A DNA stretch of 64,000 nucleotides, from contig OU015651.1 in NCBI GenBank assembly GCA_907165275.2, forward strand, positions 7,586,501 through 7,650,500, given 5' to 3'. Shown here piece after piece: positions 1-11,490 of the stretch. The stretch is from Zygaena filipendulae. Its lineage: Eukaryota; Arthropoda; Insecta; Lepidoptera; Zygaenidae. Every line of letters begins with the position of its first letter. Position 1 is the first letter of the stretch. The position numbers and the translations under genes are program-made. Below the pieces are notes generated by a model. It saw only the letters and a list, made by a program, of their open reading frames with translations, searched no databases and had not been told where the DNA came from.

Positions 1-201
1 ATTACTTCACGTCTAATTATTATTTGTTTTAATATATATACGTCATTATTTCTATACTCTGCCTTTTATGTTCCGCTAATTCTGCCGGTGTGTATATTTT
101 ATTTAATATAGTCTATACATCTACATCTACATCACAAAATCTGTTTAGTTTGTCAATTAATCACCATAACAGTGTTGACATTTATTTTATAGTTATATTA
201 T

Positions 202-402
202 ACTAGCATGTGCCACACAGTTTCACCCGCGGTAATTTCGGGGTTCCCACGGGAATTCCGTGATAAAAAGTAGGTAAGTCCTTTTCTGTACCCCTGACAA
301 CGTGCATGCCAAATTTCATCCAAATACGTTAAGCCGTTTTTGCGTGATTGAGTAACAAACATCCAAACATCCACACTATCACATTTATAATATTAGTAGG
401 AT
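202..402 (-). mobile_element. Helitron-like non-autonomous element
   Basis: Reading the minus strand, the unit starts near TCCTACTAATATTATAAA and ends with a GC-rich segment followed by CTAG at the low-coordinate end. It contains the shared core 'cccacgggaattccgtgataaaaag' in a slightly mutated form. It belongs to the family repeated more than fifteen times in this window. The TC start, the 3' hairpin and the CTAG end are Helitron hallmarks; the family assignment is inferred. Confidence 0.6.
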
Positions 403-565
403 TCACTTAAAAAAAATTCACAGAATATATATTCGGTGAATATTTTATGTGTCTACCTACCTGTTGCAGCCTGAGATACAGCCTGGTGACAGACGGACCC
501 TTTGGGTACGGAACCCTAATCATCAAGTGTAGTAATGAAGTAGGTAGATAGGTACATGTACTTAC

Positions 566-1773
566 AACTTCGAATTCCGCGTTAATTACAGGCAAAGGCA
601 TAGGATCGAGACCATGTTGCTGCATGAAAGGCTTGAGCCTAGCAATAGTCGTGTCCACATAATCGTTCACATTCGCGGTCAGACCAATATCCTCCCATCT
701 TGACCTGATTACGACGATAATCAATAATATAGGTACAATGTTAACAAAAATGAGGAAAAAAACATATTTTTTCCATCAGAACGATTGACTGCAAAAGTGC
801 TGTTATATAGGCGCGTTTACTTTATTCACAAGTTTTTTAATGATTACTTAATTTTAATTAAAGATTTTTAAAACAAAACCGCCGCAATCAGAGACTTTCA
901 ATAAATTAACATTAATTTTATGAACGTACTTGAGTGCGGCAGTTTTGTTTTAAAAATCTTAACTATTAAATTAAGTAGGTAATCATTAAAACGACTCTGA
1001 GTGCAGGCGTTAGTTTTCAGTGTAAATTAACTAGGTACAATTACGTTACTTTCTAGAGCCCAAGCAATCCTGCATAGCCAATTAGTTCCCGCGTTTTTTT
1101 CGCCTTTATAATTAAAATCTACACTTAAAATTATAATAATCTAAAGTAATATTATAAAGGGGGAAGATTAGATTTTTTGTTTGTTTGTTACAATATATCT
1201 CAAAAACTACTAAATCGATTTCAAAAGTTCTTTTACCATTAGAATGCTACATTATCTCTGAGTAACATAGGCTATATTGTAACCCGAAATTCCCGCGGGA
1301 ACCTCGAAATTACCGTTGTTGAAACCGCGGGGAGAAGCTAAGTATATCTAGTACCTATTAAAGGGCATTTTTGTATGGTTTGTAACGAACAAACTCAAAC
1401 TATTGGATCGATTTAAAAAATTCTTTCACTTATAGGAAGCTACGGTAGTCCTGAGTGACATAGAGAACTTTTTATCCCGAAGTTCTTATAGGAACTCCAA
1501 AATTAGCGCGGTTGAAACCAGGGAGAACAGCTATAGTTATAGAGTCATTTTGGCAATGCATTTCTCTTTTGTACACGATTCTGTACTGTGGAAAATGCGC
1601 GAAATGCGGAAAAAATGGTTAAGGGTTACAAAAATTCTAAATCGAAATATTGAATTGTCACCTTACACGCGATTCACTAACGGAGTGGTTGGTTGATGGA
1701 TCCTTATGACATCGGCCTGTCCCAAAACCAGCAAAAGGGCTAACACCACAACTGTGTTACATATTCTGTCCAT
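566..1773 (-). CDS. Secreted TULIP-like lipid-binding protein, 5' exons (partial)
   Basis: Two coding exons are visible: 1667-1773 and 566-704. Exon 1 starts at the ATG at 1773 and encodes a classical signal peptide (MDRICNTVV, then a Leu/Val-rich core ending LGQA). Its donor GTAAGG leaves two bases, which join an exon-2 acceptor with matching phase. Exon 2 ends at a strong GTAAGT donor in phase 0, so further exons lie beyond the left edge. The 82 residues visible include VNDYVDTTIARLKPFMQQ and GLDPMPLP. This pattern (amphipathic helix, then D-P-M-x-x-P, then FE) resembles the start of group 7 mite-allergen-like and JH-binding-like proteins of the TULIP fold, which carry lipids in secreted fluids. 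The family call is by eye from a short N-terminal stretch; that it is a real secreted protein gene is more certain. Confidence 0.6.
836..1010. mobile_element. MITE family A, diverged copy
   Basis: An imperfect fold-back unit with arms AATGATTACTT...AAGATTTTTAAAACAAAACCGCCGC and the inverse near 935-1000. It matches copies at 8955-9191 and 37876-38112 but is shorter, with a degenerate left terminus. It lies inside intron 1 of the TULIP-like gene. Confidence 0.7.
1141..1536 (+). mobile_element. Two adjacent degenerate Helitron-like copies
   Basis: The first unit ends near 1341 with 'gttgaaaccgcggggagaagcta'; the second runs from about 1345 to 1536 and ends 'gttgaaaccagggagaacagctat'. Both carry the family motifs 'cgatttcaaaa(g/t)ttctttcac' and 'cctgagt(a)acata'. 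They stand head to tail upstream of the family's usual 3' end. Confidence 0.5.
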
Positions 1774-2046
1774 CTTGCTTTTACTTCGGTATATCTACTG
1801 ACTAAATTTTATTCTGATTATCATCGTTTTTATACTTACAATATACGTATCGTGGTATATATTTGATCTATTGATTAATAACTACATATTAACTGATTTT
1901 ATCAAAACCGTCATGAAAAATAATACCTACCTACCTACCGATTACGGTCGCACTGGTATCTATGCTTATTCTTTAATTTACAATAATAATTATAATATTT
2001 GTCCTTTTCTCTCATCACCCCCTACCTACCTTTAATGCTACTGCTA

Positions 2047-2570
2047 CACCTGCGTGTTAACGCGTAAATTAGTGCGCTAATTAAGGCATTACGTAGATGT
2101 GGCCAACATTTTAACGGGTTAACTTACTAACGGCTTTACTAATGACGTTAAACGTTAAGCGATAGCTCGGGTGTCGTTTTTTTGGACACACCAAAGGGTT
2201 TTAGCGCGTTATTTAGCGCACTAAGCGGTGTTGGCTACATTAACGCCTTCTCATTCTGCGTGGCGCACGCGCGGAGCAAGACCGTATTTACTTTGTTTTG
2301 GCAGGAACATTAAAAATACGACAATGGATTGGTCTAAAATTACAGCTGCTTCTACCTCCATTGCAAAAAAACAGCTGTTTGAAGCTTCGACCTTCATTTT
2401 GTGTAAACGCGTTATTTCACTAGAAATTAACGCTTCACGGCACGTTGCAAACTAAATGTAGCCAACACCAAAGACTTTCTATAATATCATTGAGCCAACA
2501 CGTATTTTAATGCCTTAGTTAACGCGTAGTTGGACATTAACATCAACGTTATCTAACGTTAACGCAGGTG
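2047..2570. mobile_element. TIR element (MITE-like), about 0.5 kb
   Basis: The left end CACCTGCGTGTTAACGCGTA...TTAAGGCATTACGTA is the imperfect inverse of the right end ...TTAATGCCTTAGTTAACGCG...GTTAACGCAGGTG. The interior is unusually rich in GTTAAC/TTAACG words and 'agcgcgtta' motifs. No coding capacity is evident. It lies between the TULIP-like gene start and the HACD gene. Confidence 0.5.
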
Positions 2571-3011
2571 GAAAACTAAAATTGGTAACTATTTACCTAT
2601 TTATAAACGGCTGAACAGATTTGGATAAGAAAGAATAAATATATATATATAAAGTTAAAGAATCTATATTTTAAACAGGGGTTCAAACCTAACTTAACCT
2701 AGCGTATTAAGGGGCACTGCCAACTGTCTACAAACTAACGGTTTTTACAATTTCGTAGAGAATGACACCTATACAAAATTATCCATTTGTCAACTAGGAA
2801 TGGCATACTTACCTACTTGTTTCTCCACCAGTCACCACATAAAAATGCTTACCTAAACCCGCCCGTAACCAGATCCGCCACCTAATTTAAATTATTGATT
2901 TAGGTAATCATATCATTGTTATCATTCATTCGATTTCATAAACATAAACAAGTAGGCAACCTACTTGCCTCAGTTTTATCAGCACGATCCAATCTAGATA
3001 TAGGTATATGA

Positions 3012-3184
3012 ATATACATATTATAAAGAGCAAAAGTTTGTGAGTTTGTGACGTTGTAGGGGATGAAAATTCTTTCACCATTAGAATGCTACATTATCCC
3101 TGAGTGACATAGGCTATATTGTAACCCGGAATTCCTGCGGGAACTGCGAAATTATTGCGGGTGAAACCGCGGGGAATAGCTAGT
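3012..3184 (+). mobile_element. Helitron-like copy
   Basis: Runs from 'catattataaagagc' to 'gtgaaaccgcggggaatagctag'. The body has the conserved 'cccggaattcctgcgggaactgcg' hairpin-rich core. This is the family with the terminal CTAG. Confidence 0.6.
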
Positions 3185-4729
3185 TTAGTATAACTAAGTA
3201 GCAGTTGCCCCGCTAGTTTACCTGCGTTTTTTTTTCTAAACAGCGCGACGTGGCACTTCTTAAAATTTTCTCGGAAGAACCACTCACGAGTGAGGGGGAA
3301 TAATATCACGATTAGTTTTAATATCTAGGCGTCCGAGATCCGCTCGGCGTCTTTCGTGTTTGCCGTGGGAATGTGACAACTTCCCGCGGGAATAGGGTGT
3401 CATCTCATTGCAGTTCATCGCAATAAGTTTAGGGCAACAAACAGAACTAAAGTATAAATATATTTAATGAATTCTCCTTTGGTGAAAGCCCGCAATGGGA
3501 AATCGAACCGTTTCCAGCAGAGTTGAATTTTTACATGTTGGTTCCGATGATAATTGGCTACTTGACAATTTTTTTTCAGTCCGTCGCGTAGTGAAGATTA
3601 ATAAAAAGTACTGGACAAGTATTTTTTATTTTTTTACGAAATCAAAAAAAATAACTGCAATACATTGAGATAAAATTTCGCGCGACGTCACAACCCGGTG
3701 CAGTTTGTACGGATCTTATACATATTATACTGAATAATAACGTCACGAGTCCCCCACCCTTAATGCGCTTTATCTATGTTTATTTTCATTAATTTGAAAA
3801 AGCAAAAAATAGGTGTGTTTCTTATTTTTTTATTTTTTAACTGCTGACGGACTAATTAGAATTTTGATTTTCATACCTCGGAAAATACCTACCTACCCAA
3901 TTTAATGCATTCTTATGGTGCCATCGAGCTAATAGATGGTGGAGTGGATCTAGGGACTGAAACTCCCTAATGACATAGTGGTAAATTGAATTTGGGCAAG
4001 TTTTTTTTGCCGTGAGTACCTACTTTCCATAAATATAGTCGTATTTGAGCTCGTTTGTTTTGTTTTCATGAGTAGGTACCTAGTAGCTACCTTCCATTAC
4101 ACGTGATAAAGCTTTTCATTATTATTAAATTGTTTCATAGCCTATGTTGAAAACTTTCCTATCATTATAACTGCAGCTCGCCAACATAGGCACTTCATAT
4201 ATTTTCAGGCATGTATGCATTGTATAGTGTAATCGGTTCCTAATACGTCTGCATTTCAAATAAATTGGACATCTAGGAGTGGATGAAAACTGAACTGAAA
4301 GAATCAGGTACACTCCTACATATACATATACCTCAACTTATACAAGACAAGCTTAATATAAAGCATGTTAAAGAAGCAGCCGGCAGTAATGTGTGGACAC
4401 ATCAAATTAAAGATCCTAACCGTGACCATCTCAATTACATATAGACAAAATAAAAGTCAGTTTGAAACTTAGGTAATATCACTATATTCCACATTACCCG
4501 TTTAACCCAAATAAATATTAAAACCAAGTCAATAACAGATAACTTATACTGTAGGTAAATTACTTAATCACCAAAATATCCATGATACCTTAAAATATTT
4601 TTTTATAAAAATAATTCCATACCATTTTACATAAATACAAACTTGCACTTTTCCTCATACACAATATGTAAGTAAACTTATCAATATGACAAGTGAAATT
4701 AATGTCATCCACAAACACCAATAGAGAGA

Positions 4730-7700
4730 TTATTTGGATTTTTTCGGCTCGTTGCCAAGCATCTTCTTTCTTTGGGCCAGCATGTGCCCAAACAGAACAG
4801 GAAACAGAGGTATGTACAAGAACATGTAAAAGATAAGGAAGTAGTAATAGTTGAAAGAGAAGTTCCACGCATTGGGCAATGACAAAGTGAATAGTTCCTT
4901 TTCTTGGACTTCATCGAGGGCATGGTACATGCAGAGCAACTCGCCGGTTACTCCTAGTGGATAAAGCACCAAGAATGTAGAGTATCTGCAACAAACAAAG
5001 TCTTGTTAAACTGCGGCAAACAGCTAACTATTTTGTGAATTCATTGCTCACTAGTTTTAAGCAGTGTTGATTGAGCTAGTGAGGCGAAAAACTTTTTTAC
5101 CAACCTGACTGTGCCAAAAGTGTTTTTAATAACTAGCTATTACTCGCGACGTCACTCGCGTAGCAGTTAATAGGTAATGATTTCTCACTGTTTTAGTATT
5201 TTATACTGTACTTGTATGGTTAAAATTTCAAACTATGTCTTCCGCTTTCATAAATGGATTGCAATGGAATATAATATCTTAATCTTAATATAAATCACGT
5301 GTCACGTTGTTTGTCCGCGATGGACTCCGAAACTTCTGAACGGATTTAGATAAAATTTTGTAACCATTTATAATATGGTCCAACTTAAAAGATAGGATAG
5401 TTTTTATCCCGGAATTCCCGCGGGAACTCCGGTTTTAATTCGGGGAACAGCTAATCACTGTTAAAACTGTCGGGGTACAACGAAGGACATAGAGTACTTT
5501 TTTCCCTGAATTAACTCCGAAATTACCGCGGATGAAATCGCGGAGGACAGCTAGTCTAATATATATAAATCACGTGTCACGTTGTTTGTCCGCGATGGAC
5601 TCCGAAACTACTGAACGGATTTTGATAAAATTCTGTAATCATTTATAATATGGTCCAACTTAAAAGATAGGATAGTTACTATTATGAAACTCGCTGCGCT
5701 CGTTTCATAAACTCACACTCGTGTTTTAATACCCTTCATTATATGACAGTTGCATAAACTACTATTATTATAAATTATTATTATTACAAACAGGAAGATT
5801 TCATTATATGACAGTTGCATAAACTACTATTATTATAAATTATAATTATTACAAACAGGAAGATAATATCATTAACTCCATAATGTAATCTATATCTATA
5901 CTTATAACAAAACTGTAGAGAGGTCAATTCTGTACATTGAATATATTATATTCAAAATTAATATTGGAGGATCGATACTAATGCCAAAAATGCTATCAGT
6001 AAATTTTTTGTCTGTCTGTCTGTCTAGTTGCCGAGAGAACACCGAAAATCCTGCGGGTGAAGCAGTACCCCATCTAGTTTTATTTTGTTACCGATTGTTG
6101 TTAGTTGTTATCGATGCTCCGCTCCTATTCGTCATCGCGTGATTTTATATAGCCTTCCTCGATAAATGGGCTATCCAACACGAAATGAATTTTCCAATTA
6201 CAATCAGTAGTTCCTGAGATTAACGCGTTCAACCAAACAAACAAATAAACTCTTCAGCTTGATAATCCTTACTAATATTATAAATGCGAAAAGGAGTTTG
6301 TTTGGTGGTTTGCTTGTTTGTTACGCTTTCACGCCTCAACGGCTCAACGCATCATCATGAAATTTTGCATACACGTTGTCAGGGGTACAGAGAAGGACAT
6401 AGGGTATTCTTATCCCGGAGTTCCGGCGGGAACTCCAAAATTAACGCAGGTGAAGCCGCAGGGAATAGCTATAATAACAAGCATAATATAGTTATATTAT
6501 GTATTAAGTAGATATGTGTGATGAAAACTTTCTTTAGGTTATAATCAACTTGCAAAAGAAATTGTTAATTAAATTAAAAAAAAAAAAACGAAAAAGAAAT
6601 GCTGTATTCATATTACCTACTTAAATTTTTTTTTTCTATAAAAGTTAAGCAAAACTATATTAGTAATGCAGTAACAATTTACACACGCAGCTTTCACCTT
6701 TCACATGAAGTTAAGGAGGTCAGTGTTGCTCTATCTACATAGTATTATAAAAAAAAATCTACATACAGTTTATAGTCACTACACTTTGTAGGAGGTTAGA
6801 AAATCTCTACTAATTCGCGAAAGTAACTCTCTGTCTGTCTGGTACGCTTTCATGCCTTTACGGCTCAACCGGTCATCATGAAATTTTTCATATACGTTGT
6901 CAGGGGTACAGAGATAGACTTGTACTCTATGTACTCTTTATTCCTAAATTCCCGCGGGAACTCCAAACTTATCGCGGGAAAAACCGCGGGGAATAGCTAG
7001 TTTAAAATAATTGAAAGCATGAAAATTTTAAAATTTGAAGTTACAAGCAATAATTATTATTTTTAAAAGCAACAGCTTTCGATAAAAAAAACATATGCGT
7101 CGAATTGAGAACCTCCTCCTTTTTGGGAAGTCGGTTAAAAAAAAGAATCATCAAGATCGGTTCACGCAGTCGAAAGTTATTAGGTAACAAACATTAAAAA
7201 AAACGCGTCGAATTGAGAACCCGAGGACTTTTTGGGAAGTCGGTTAAAAAGTCAACAAAATATAAATTTAAGCAGATTTGTAAATTTTAAATTAGGTACT
7301 TAAATTTTTTACTTTTAACCAAATTAGACCAACAAGAATTAAGTAGCCTTTACCACTTTGTCAATTGTGCAGAAGTCATCACAGTACTTCCACAGAATTG
7401 GGCTTTTCAGTTTGGGTGTAGACTGTAGGTGCACTAGCTATTTTCAACAAATTTTTACTCTCTTGAGTGACGAATGATGAGCCTAACATTATAAAAGGAA
7501 ACCTCATGTGAAATTACAACTATGTAGATTTAGTTGTTTAGCTGCTGGCTGACTTGTAAACCAGTCAGATAATGAGTCAGTTTTTAGATTAGTAGATATA
7601 CTTTTGAATCTATTTACACTACTTTTATCTATACTAATATTATAAAGAAGTAAAGTTTGTGAATTGTGAGTTTGTAACCTTGTGACATAGTTGGGGGTAA

Positions 7701-9592
7701 TCTCTGGATCTACTGAACCAATTTTGAAATTTTTTTCGCCAATAGGAAGCTACCGTAGCCCTGAGTGACATAAGAGTACTTTTATCCCGAAATTCCCACG
7801 GGAACTTTGAAATGATTGCAGGTGAAACCTGTAATATATACCACAACTGTGTTTGGTTTCCGTGTGGAATTAAGGAAATTATACTAACCTCAGAACAAGA
7901 AGAAATTGGGGCACAACTTTTAATAAATTAAGTGCATAATATCCATAGCGTATGCTTTCTGTGATGGACCAAGCGAGGATACACAAAGGCAGTCCAGGAC
8001 TAATGGTTGCTCCATGAGTAGATATTAACACTCCAAGAACAAGGAATACACGGGAGTATACTTGTGCTAGTGTTACAACCACCCCAGATGGTACTAGGCC
8101 CACAGCTGCATGTAATATCTGAAAACATGAGAGCAAAATTTTAAAATTATAACATACAAACTGTTCCCTGTAGTTTCACCTGCATTATAAATAAATAATA
8201 ATTATTATTATAATTTTCAGAGTTCTCAGTTCCGACAGGAATTCCAGGATAAAAGTATTCTATATATCTTTCTTTAACCTTACCCTGATTTCATGCATTG
8301 CAATCCTTTGCAAAATTTCATGAAAATTGGTCTAGTAGTTAAGGTGAATGTATAAGAAACAAACAAATAAACTCACATTTGCATTTATAATGGTAAGAAT
8401 TTTATTGATTTTTACAATAATACAAATTTCTTGTCAAACATTGATAAAGTATATAACATGAGTCGTCAAAAATAAGTCTTCATGATCAACAAAAATTAAG
8501 AGGGTTCAAAGTTTACATTAAACAGAAATCCAAAAACGAATTACCATACAATACCTTAGTTCTATCAAGTGTTAATTAAATATTATAAATAATGAACATA
8601 ACTTTAACAGGGTCTGGTAAAGGCATTCAACAACTGAAAACTGAGTGTTCAGAAATTAAGTTACAGGTCGCAGATTTTATTAAGTGTAGTTAGTTGTTCT
8701 ATTTCACGAAGCCGGCTCTGCCCTGGTTGTAGTAGAGACATGTAGTATGAGCGCATTTGTGTGTGTGAACTGTGAACATCATTGCAATAGAAACTGAGCA
8801 CTCCCAGAGTTACAACACTAAAACAATGTGCATGTTCACATCTCAACATAATGATAGTCAAACAGACTTCATGAAATAGAACAACTATATCCAAAAATGT
8901 TTTTTAAAAGTGAAAATGAACAGAATAAATTACAATTTTTTTTTCCTTGTCTTACCGCCGCACTCAGAGTCGACTTTAATGATTACTTAGTTAAGTATAG
9001 ATTTTTAAAACAAAACTACCGCAATCAGAGACGTTCAGTAAATTAATGTTAATTGGCATTTAATAACATGTAACTTGATTAGTTAAATGCCAATTAACAT
9101 TAATTTATTAAACTTGTCTGATTGCGGCAGTTTTGTTTTAAAAATCTATATTTAACTAAGTAATCATTAAAGTCGACTCTGAGTGCGGCGGTTAAACAGG
9201 TTTTATGCTTTAATAGTGAGAATCGAGATTATGATAAATTATTATAGATACTCACCTCAAGTATTGCAGCATTTTGAAATATAATAACTGTCCATTTGAT
9301 TTCATTCCAAAATGTGTCCAGTGTGCCACGTTCGAGAAAGTGGCCTAATGTCTTAAGTAGCAAATAAGTCCATCTGAAAAATATGATAATGCACTTAAGT
9401 GCTACCGAATTACTAAAAAAATTATAATTAAGTAGGTTGAAAAAAAATTAAAAATATACGATTCTCATAATATCATTAGCAAATTTAATTAGCGACTCAC
9501 CCAACAGTTTGTATGGCATTATAAGCTAAAAGATATAATCTTCCAGATGCTGAAGGGCCAGAATTTTTGACTTTCGAAGTTGTTTGAGACAT
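4730..9592 (-). CDS. Hacd2: Very-long-chain (3R)-3-hydroxyacyl-CoA dehydratase (HACD2/PHS1-like)
   Basis: ER membrane enzyme of the fatty-acid elongation cycle. It dehydrates 3-hydroxyacyl-CoA to trans-2-enoyl-CoA, working with elongase, 3-ketoacyl-CoA reductase and enoyl-CoA reductase. Four exons: 9501-9592, 9256-9373, 7889-8118 and 4730-4985. All junctions are GT-AG and in phase, giving 231 aa, close to the family norm. The start is the first ATG (MSQTTSKVKN). About six hydrophobic segments are visible. The conserved block RYSTFLVLYPLGVTGE carries Tyr155 and Glu162, at the seven-residue spacing of the catalytic Tyr/Glu pair known from yeast Phs1. The chain ends in KKSK, a dilysine ER-retrieval signal. 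Introns hold MITE A and several Helitron-like copies. The first 90 aa and the two catalytic residues make a pseudogene unlikely. The symbol distinguishes HACD2-type only loosely from HACD1. Confidence 0.92.
5280..5690 (+). mobile_element. Helitron-like subfamily 2, one full and one truncated copy in tandem
   Basis: A full unit (about 5280-5556) begins 'taatataaatcacgtgtcacg' and ends 'gaaatcgcggaggacagctag'. A second head begins at once ('taatatatataaatcacgtg') and stops near 5690 after 'ataggatagtt'. The same subfamily recurs complete at 42802-43086. Located in intron 3 of the HACD gene, upstream of its last exon. Confidence 0.65.
5735..5864 (+). repeat. Two-copy tandem repeat, about 64-65 bp unit
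   Basis: The segment starting 'ttcattatatgacagttgc' and ending 'acaaacaggaagat' occurs twice head to tail with only one or two differences, suggesting a recent duplication. It lies in the HACD intron just after the truncated Helitron-like copy. Two units only, so it is not a CRISPR array. Confidence 0.85.
5893..6085 (+). repeat. Dispersed repeat shared with 62727-62880
   Basis: The block 'ctatacttataa(c/t)aaaactgt', 'agagaggtcaattctgtac' and 'ttcaaaattaatattggagg' is shared almost exactly with 62727-62795. Both copies continue into a TCTGTCTG tract. The copy here ends near 'cctgcgggtgaagcagtaccccatctag', again a CTAG-type end. Confidence 0.65.
6266..6472 (+). mobile_element. Helitron-like copy
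   Basis: Starts TCCTTACTAATATTATAAATGCG and ends 'caggtgaagccgcagggaatagcta'. Contains the full family body, including the 'catgaaattttgcatacacg' and 'ggggtacagagaaggacata' words. Lies in the large HACD intron. Confidence 0.7.
6804..7001 (+). mobile_element. Helitron-like copy
   Basis: From 'tctctactaattcgcgaaag' to 'gaaaaaccgcggggaatagctag'. Shares the body with the 6266-6472 copy (about 330 bp upstream), in the same orientation. Confidence 0.65.
7081..7262 (-). repeat. AACCGACTTCC repeat, two direct units
   Basis: Two copies of a unit that reads on the minus strand AACCGACTTCCCAAAAAG... then 'ttctcaattcgacgc'. The same motif recurs at 24301, 24850, 35395, 41885 and 61660 in varying completeness. 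It looks like the end of a dispersed element; the parent family is not identified. Confidence 0.5.
7628..7835 (+). mobile_element. Helitron-like copy with degenerate 3' end
   Basis: Begins 'tctatactaatattataaag' and carries 'cccgaaattcccacgggaactttg'. The 3' hairpin is eroded ('gcaggtgaaacctgtaata') and no CTAG remains. It ends about 50 bases before HACD exon 3 begins at its low-coordinate side. Confidence 0.6.
8163..8396 (-). mobile_element. Helitron-like copy, internally interrupted
   Basis: Minus-strand unit from 'cttaccattataaatgcaaatg' back to 'aggtgaaactacagggaacag'. An AT-rich stretch (about 8185-8215) interrupts the hairpin end. It lies in the intron between HACD exons 2 and 3. Confidence 0.55.
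8955..9191. mobile_element. MITE family A, best-preserved copy
   Basis: A 237-bp fold-back element. The left end CCGCCGCACTCAGAGTCGAC is the exact inverse of the right end GTCGACTCTGAGTGCGGCGG, and pairing continues over almost the whole length ('ttgattagttaaatgcc' centre). A second near-identical copy is at 37876-38112. No coding capacity. Lies in HACD intron 2. Confidence 0.9.
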
Positions 9593-10935
9593 GATGACTG
9601 AAAGCGAACAGTGCCTAACCTACCTAATCAGTACAAACAGGAATAATAACTTTAATAATAATAACAACACCTGATAATAGAAAATAATAAATACACAGTC
9701 CCTAAAATATTTCAAGATAAAGGTAAAACCATTGAAGATTAAATCGAAGTGATTAGAGAATGAAAACAATGACGAATTACTTAGTTTAAACCTCAGACGA
9801 AATAACTTAAACTTTACTTTATCGTCCAACAAAAGTTCAAACGAAGCACCAAACTTAAAACTCAGTAGTCAGTACTTAAAGAGAATCTATATTAGGTATA
9901 TTATTTTAATCTCTGCGTTTTATCAGTACCTACCTACGCACAGACGAACTACCTACGTAATTTTGAGTACCGACCACAAATTAACTAGACTTATGGTACC
10001 GACAAATCAAAATCAAATCATCAAACTATTCCAAATCACTTTCCAGTTTCCAATGAGATCAGAGAGAAGGTAATCACCAAAGAGTGTAATCACTACGTTT
10101 TGAGACGGGACCACAAATTAACTAGACATATGGGGACTTCCTTACCACAAATTAACTAGACTTATGTCTAATCTAAAGTTCCTTACTTGGTTTTGGAATC
10201 CATTTAGCACACCCAGCAATACCAACACAGCGAAAATTTAAATGTCAAAATACGTCATAACTCATAGGTACCAACATTAACGAGAACAATAGGGATGGCC
10301 ACATGTAGTTCCTGATTAAATCGATATCGATAAATTTATCATTAGGGCATCGTGGGCTTCAAATCAGGTGAATGAAATATACAACGGTGGAAAACATTTG
10401 TCGTAACAATGGAACAATAAATAATTATTTTTATTTATTTATTATTATTCCAATATTTTAGTTTGTCATGATGATGATATTATTTGGGATAGTAAAAGTA
10501 AATGATTTACTTCGCAGTGCCTCCTTGTTGAGCCTTGTTTAAAATATCTGTAGAAATATCTTCCGAAAGCGAAAAACTTTCGTTTATCTTCCGACATTCG
10601 TTCCTTATTAATAAACTGTAACAAAAATGACTAGTGACAAAATGTTAAATTATTATGTAGCAAGGCAGTATAGGTATTTTTAATTTCTTTTAAATAGTTT
10701 ATTTTTCAAATTTAGGTATGTGTCATATATTTTTTTTAATTTTCATATTCATCAAGGTACCTATAAGTATGGTTAAATCTTAGTTAACAAAAGTGTAACT
10801 TCACTTAAATATTAATAGATAAGATAGATGTTACATAAACAACTTACCATTTCTTTACCGACTTTTCTTTGTATTAAAGTCTTTGGACTGGAAAATTATG
10901 ATCTCCATAGACATATTTTATAGTGACAGACATAT
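9593..10935. promoter_or_regulatory. HACD upstream region with three direct repeats
   Basis: No gene is visible. It should hold the HACD promoter and 5' UTR, but no clear core motif decides the start site. A word 'accacaaattaactagac(t/a)tatg' occurs three times in direct orientation, at about 9972, 10110 and 10145. The rest is AT-rich without recognisable elements. Confidence 0.4.
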
Positions 10936-10938
10936 TTT

Positions 10939-11213
10939 ATATTGAAGTTATCTGTCTGTCACTGTCACATATCTTGTGTCTTAATCTGTCAATACGACAG
11001 TGACATCTCTATCACAGATTAATAAGGCGTAATTTTTAAGTAGTGACGTCATTCCGCGTTTCGGAGGTAAAGTCAAAAGTAGGAACTTTGAAACGCTCTA
11101 TTTAATAAATTTATGCGTATATTTTTTTCTTTTTCTTGCTTTGTTTAAGTAGGTAGGTATATCTTTAAAATAGAGTGGAAAAAAATTTATGCAAGTACCC
11201 TATTTAGTGTACT
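10939..11213 (+). repeat. Dispersed repeat, uninterrupted copy
   Basis: From 'atattgaagttatctgtctg' to 'ttatgcaagtaccctat'. The same sequence occurs at 58505-58609 and 59958-60112, where a LINE fragment interrupts it. This copy therefore shows the empty site, with a single CATTC at 11050-11054. Confidence 0.8.
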
Positions 11214-11375
11214 CGATTTAGGATTAGTGAGTGAGGGAGAGAGAGAGAGAGAGAGAGCGAGTGATCACACTACACTAAATTGTACCCTAACTCAATTACT
11301 TTAGGGTACAATTGAGTGTAGTGTGATTATTCACTCTCACTCTCACTCACCGATCCTAAATCGGAACCAACTGTT
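11213..11375. repeat. Imperfect inverted repeat (fold-back)
   Basis: The left arm 'cgatttaggattagtgagtgag', a (GA)n run and 'cactacactaaattgtaccc' is mirrored by the right arm 'gggtacaattgagtgtagtg', a (CT)-rich run and 'ctcaccgatcctaaatcg'. The loop is about 15 bases. It is probably a MITE abutting the preceding repeat. Confidence 0.7.
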
Positions 11376-11490
11376 TTAACTACGATTATACCTTCCGATT
11401 TCCTAAATTGGTTTGTGACAAATTGTAAAGTGTAATAACCGTTTCAGAATTATGACATCTAGGTATAGCACTGAAGAACGAGAAACGACA

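Noticed and set aside
5735..5864. CRISPR-like direct repeats
   Set aside because: Only two units with no unique spacers, in a eukaryotic genome.
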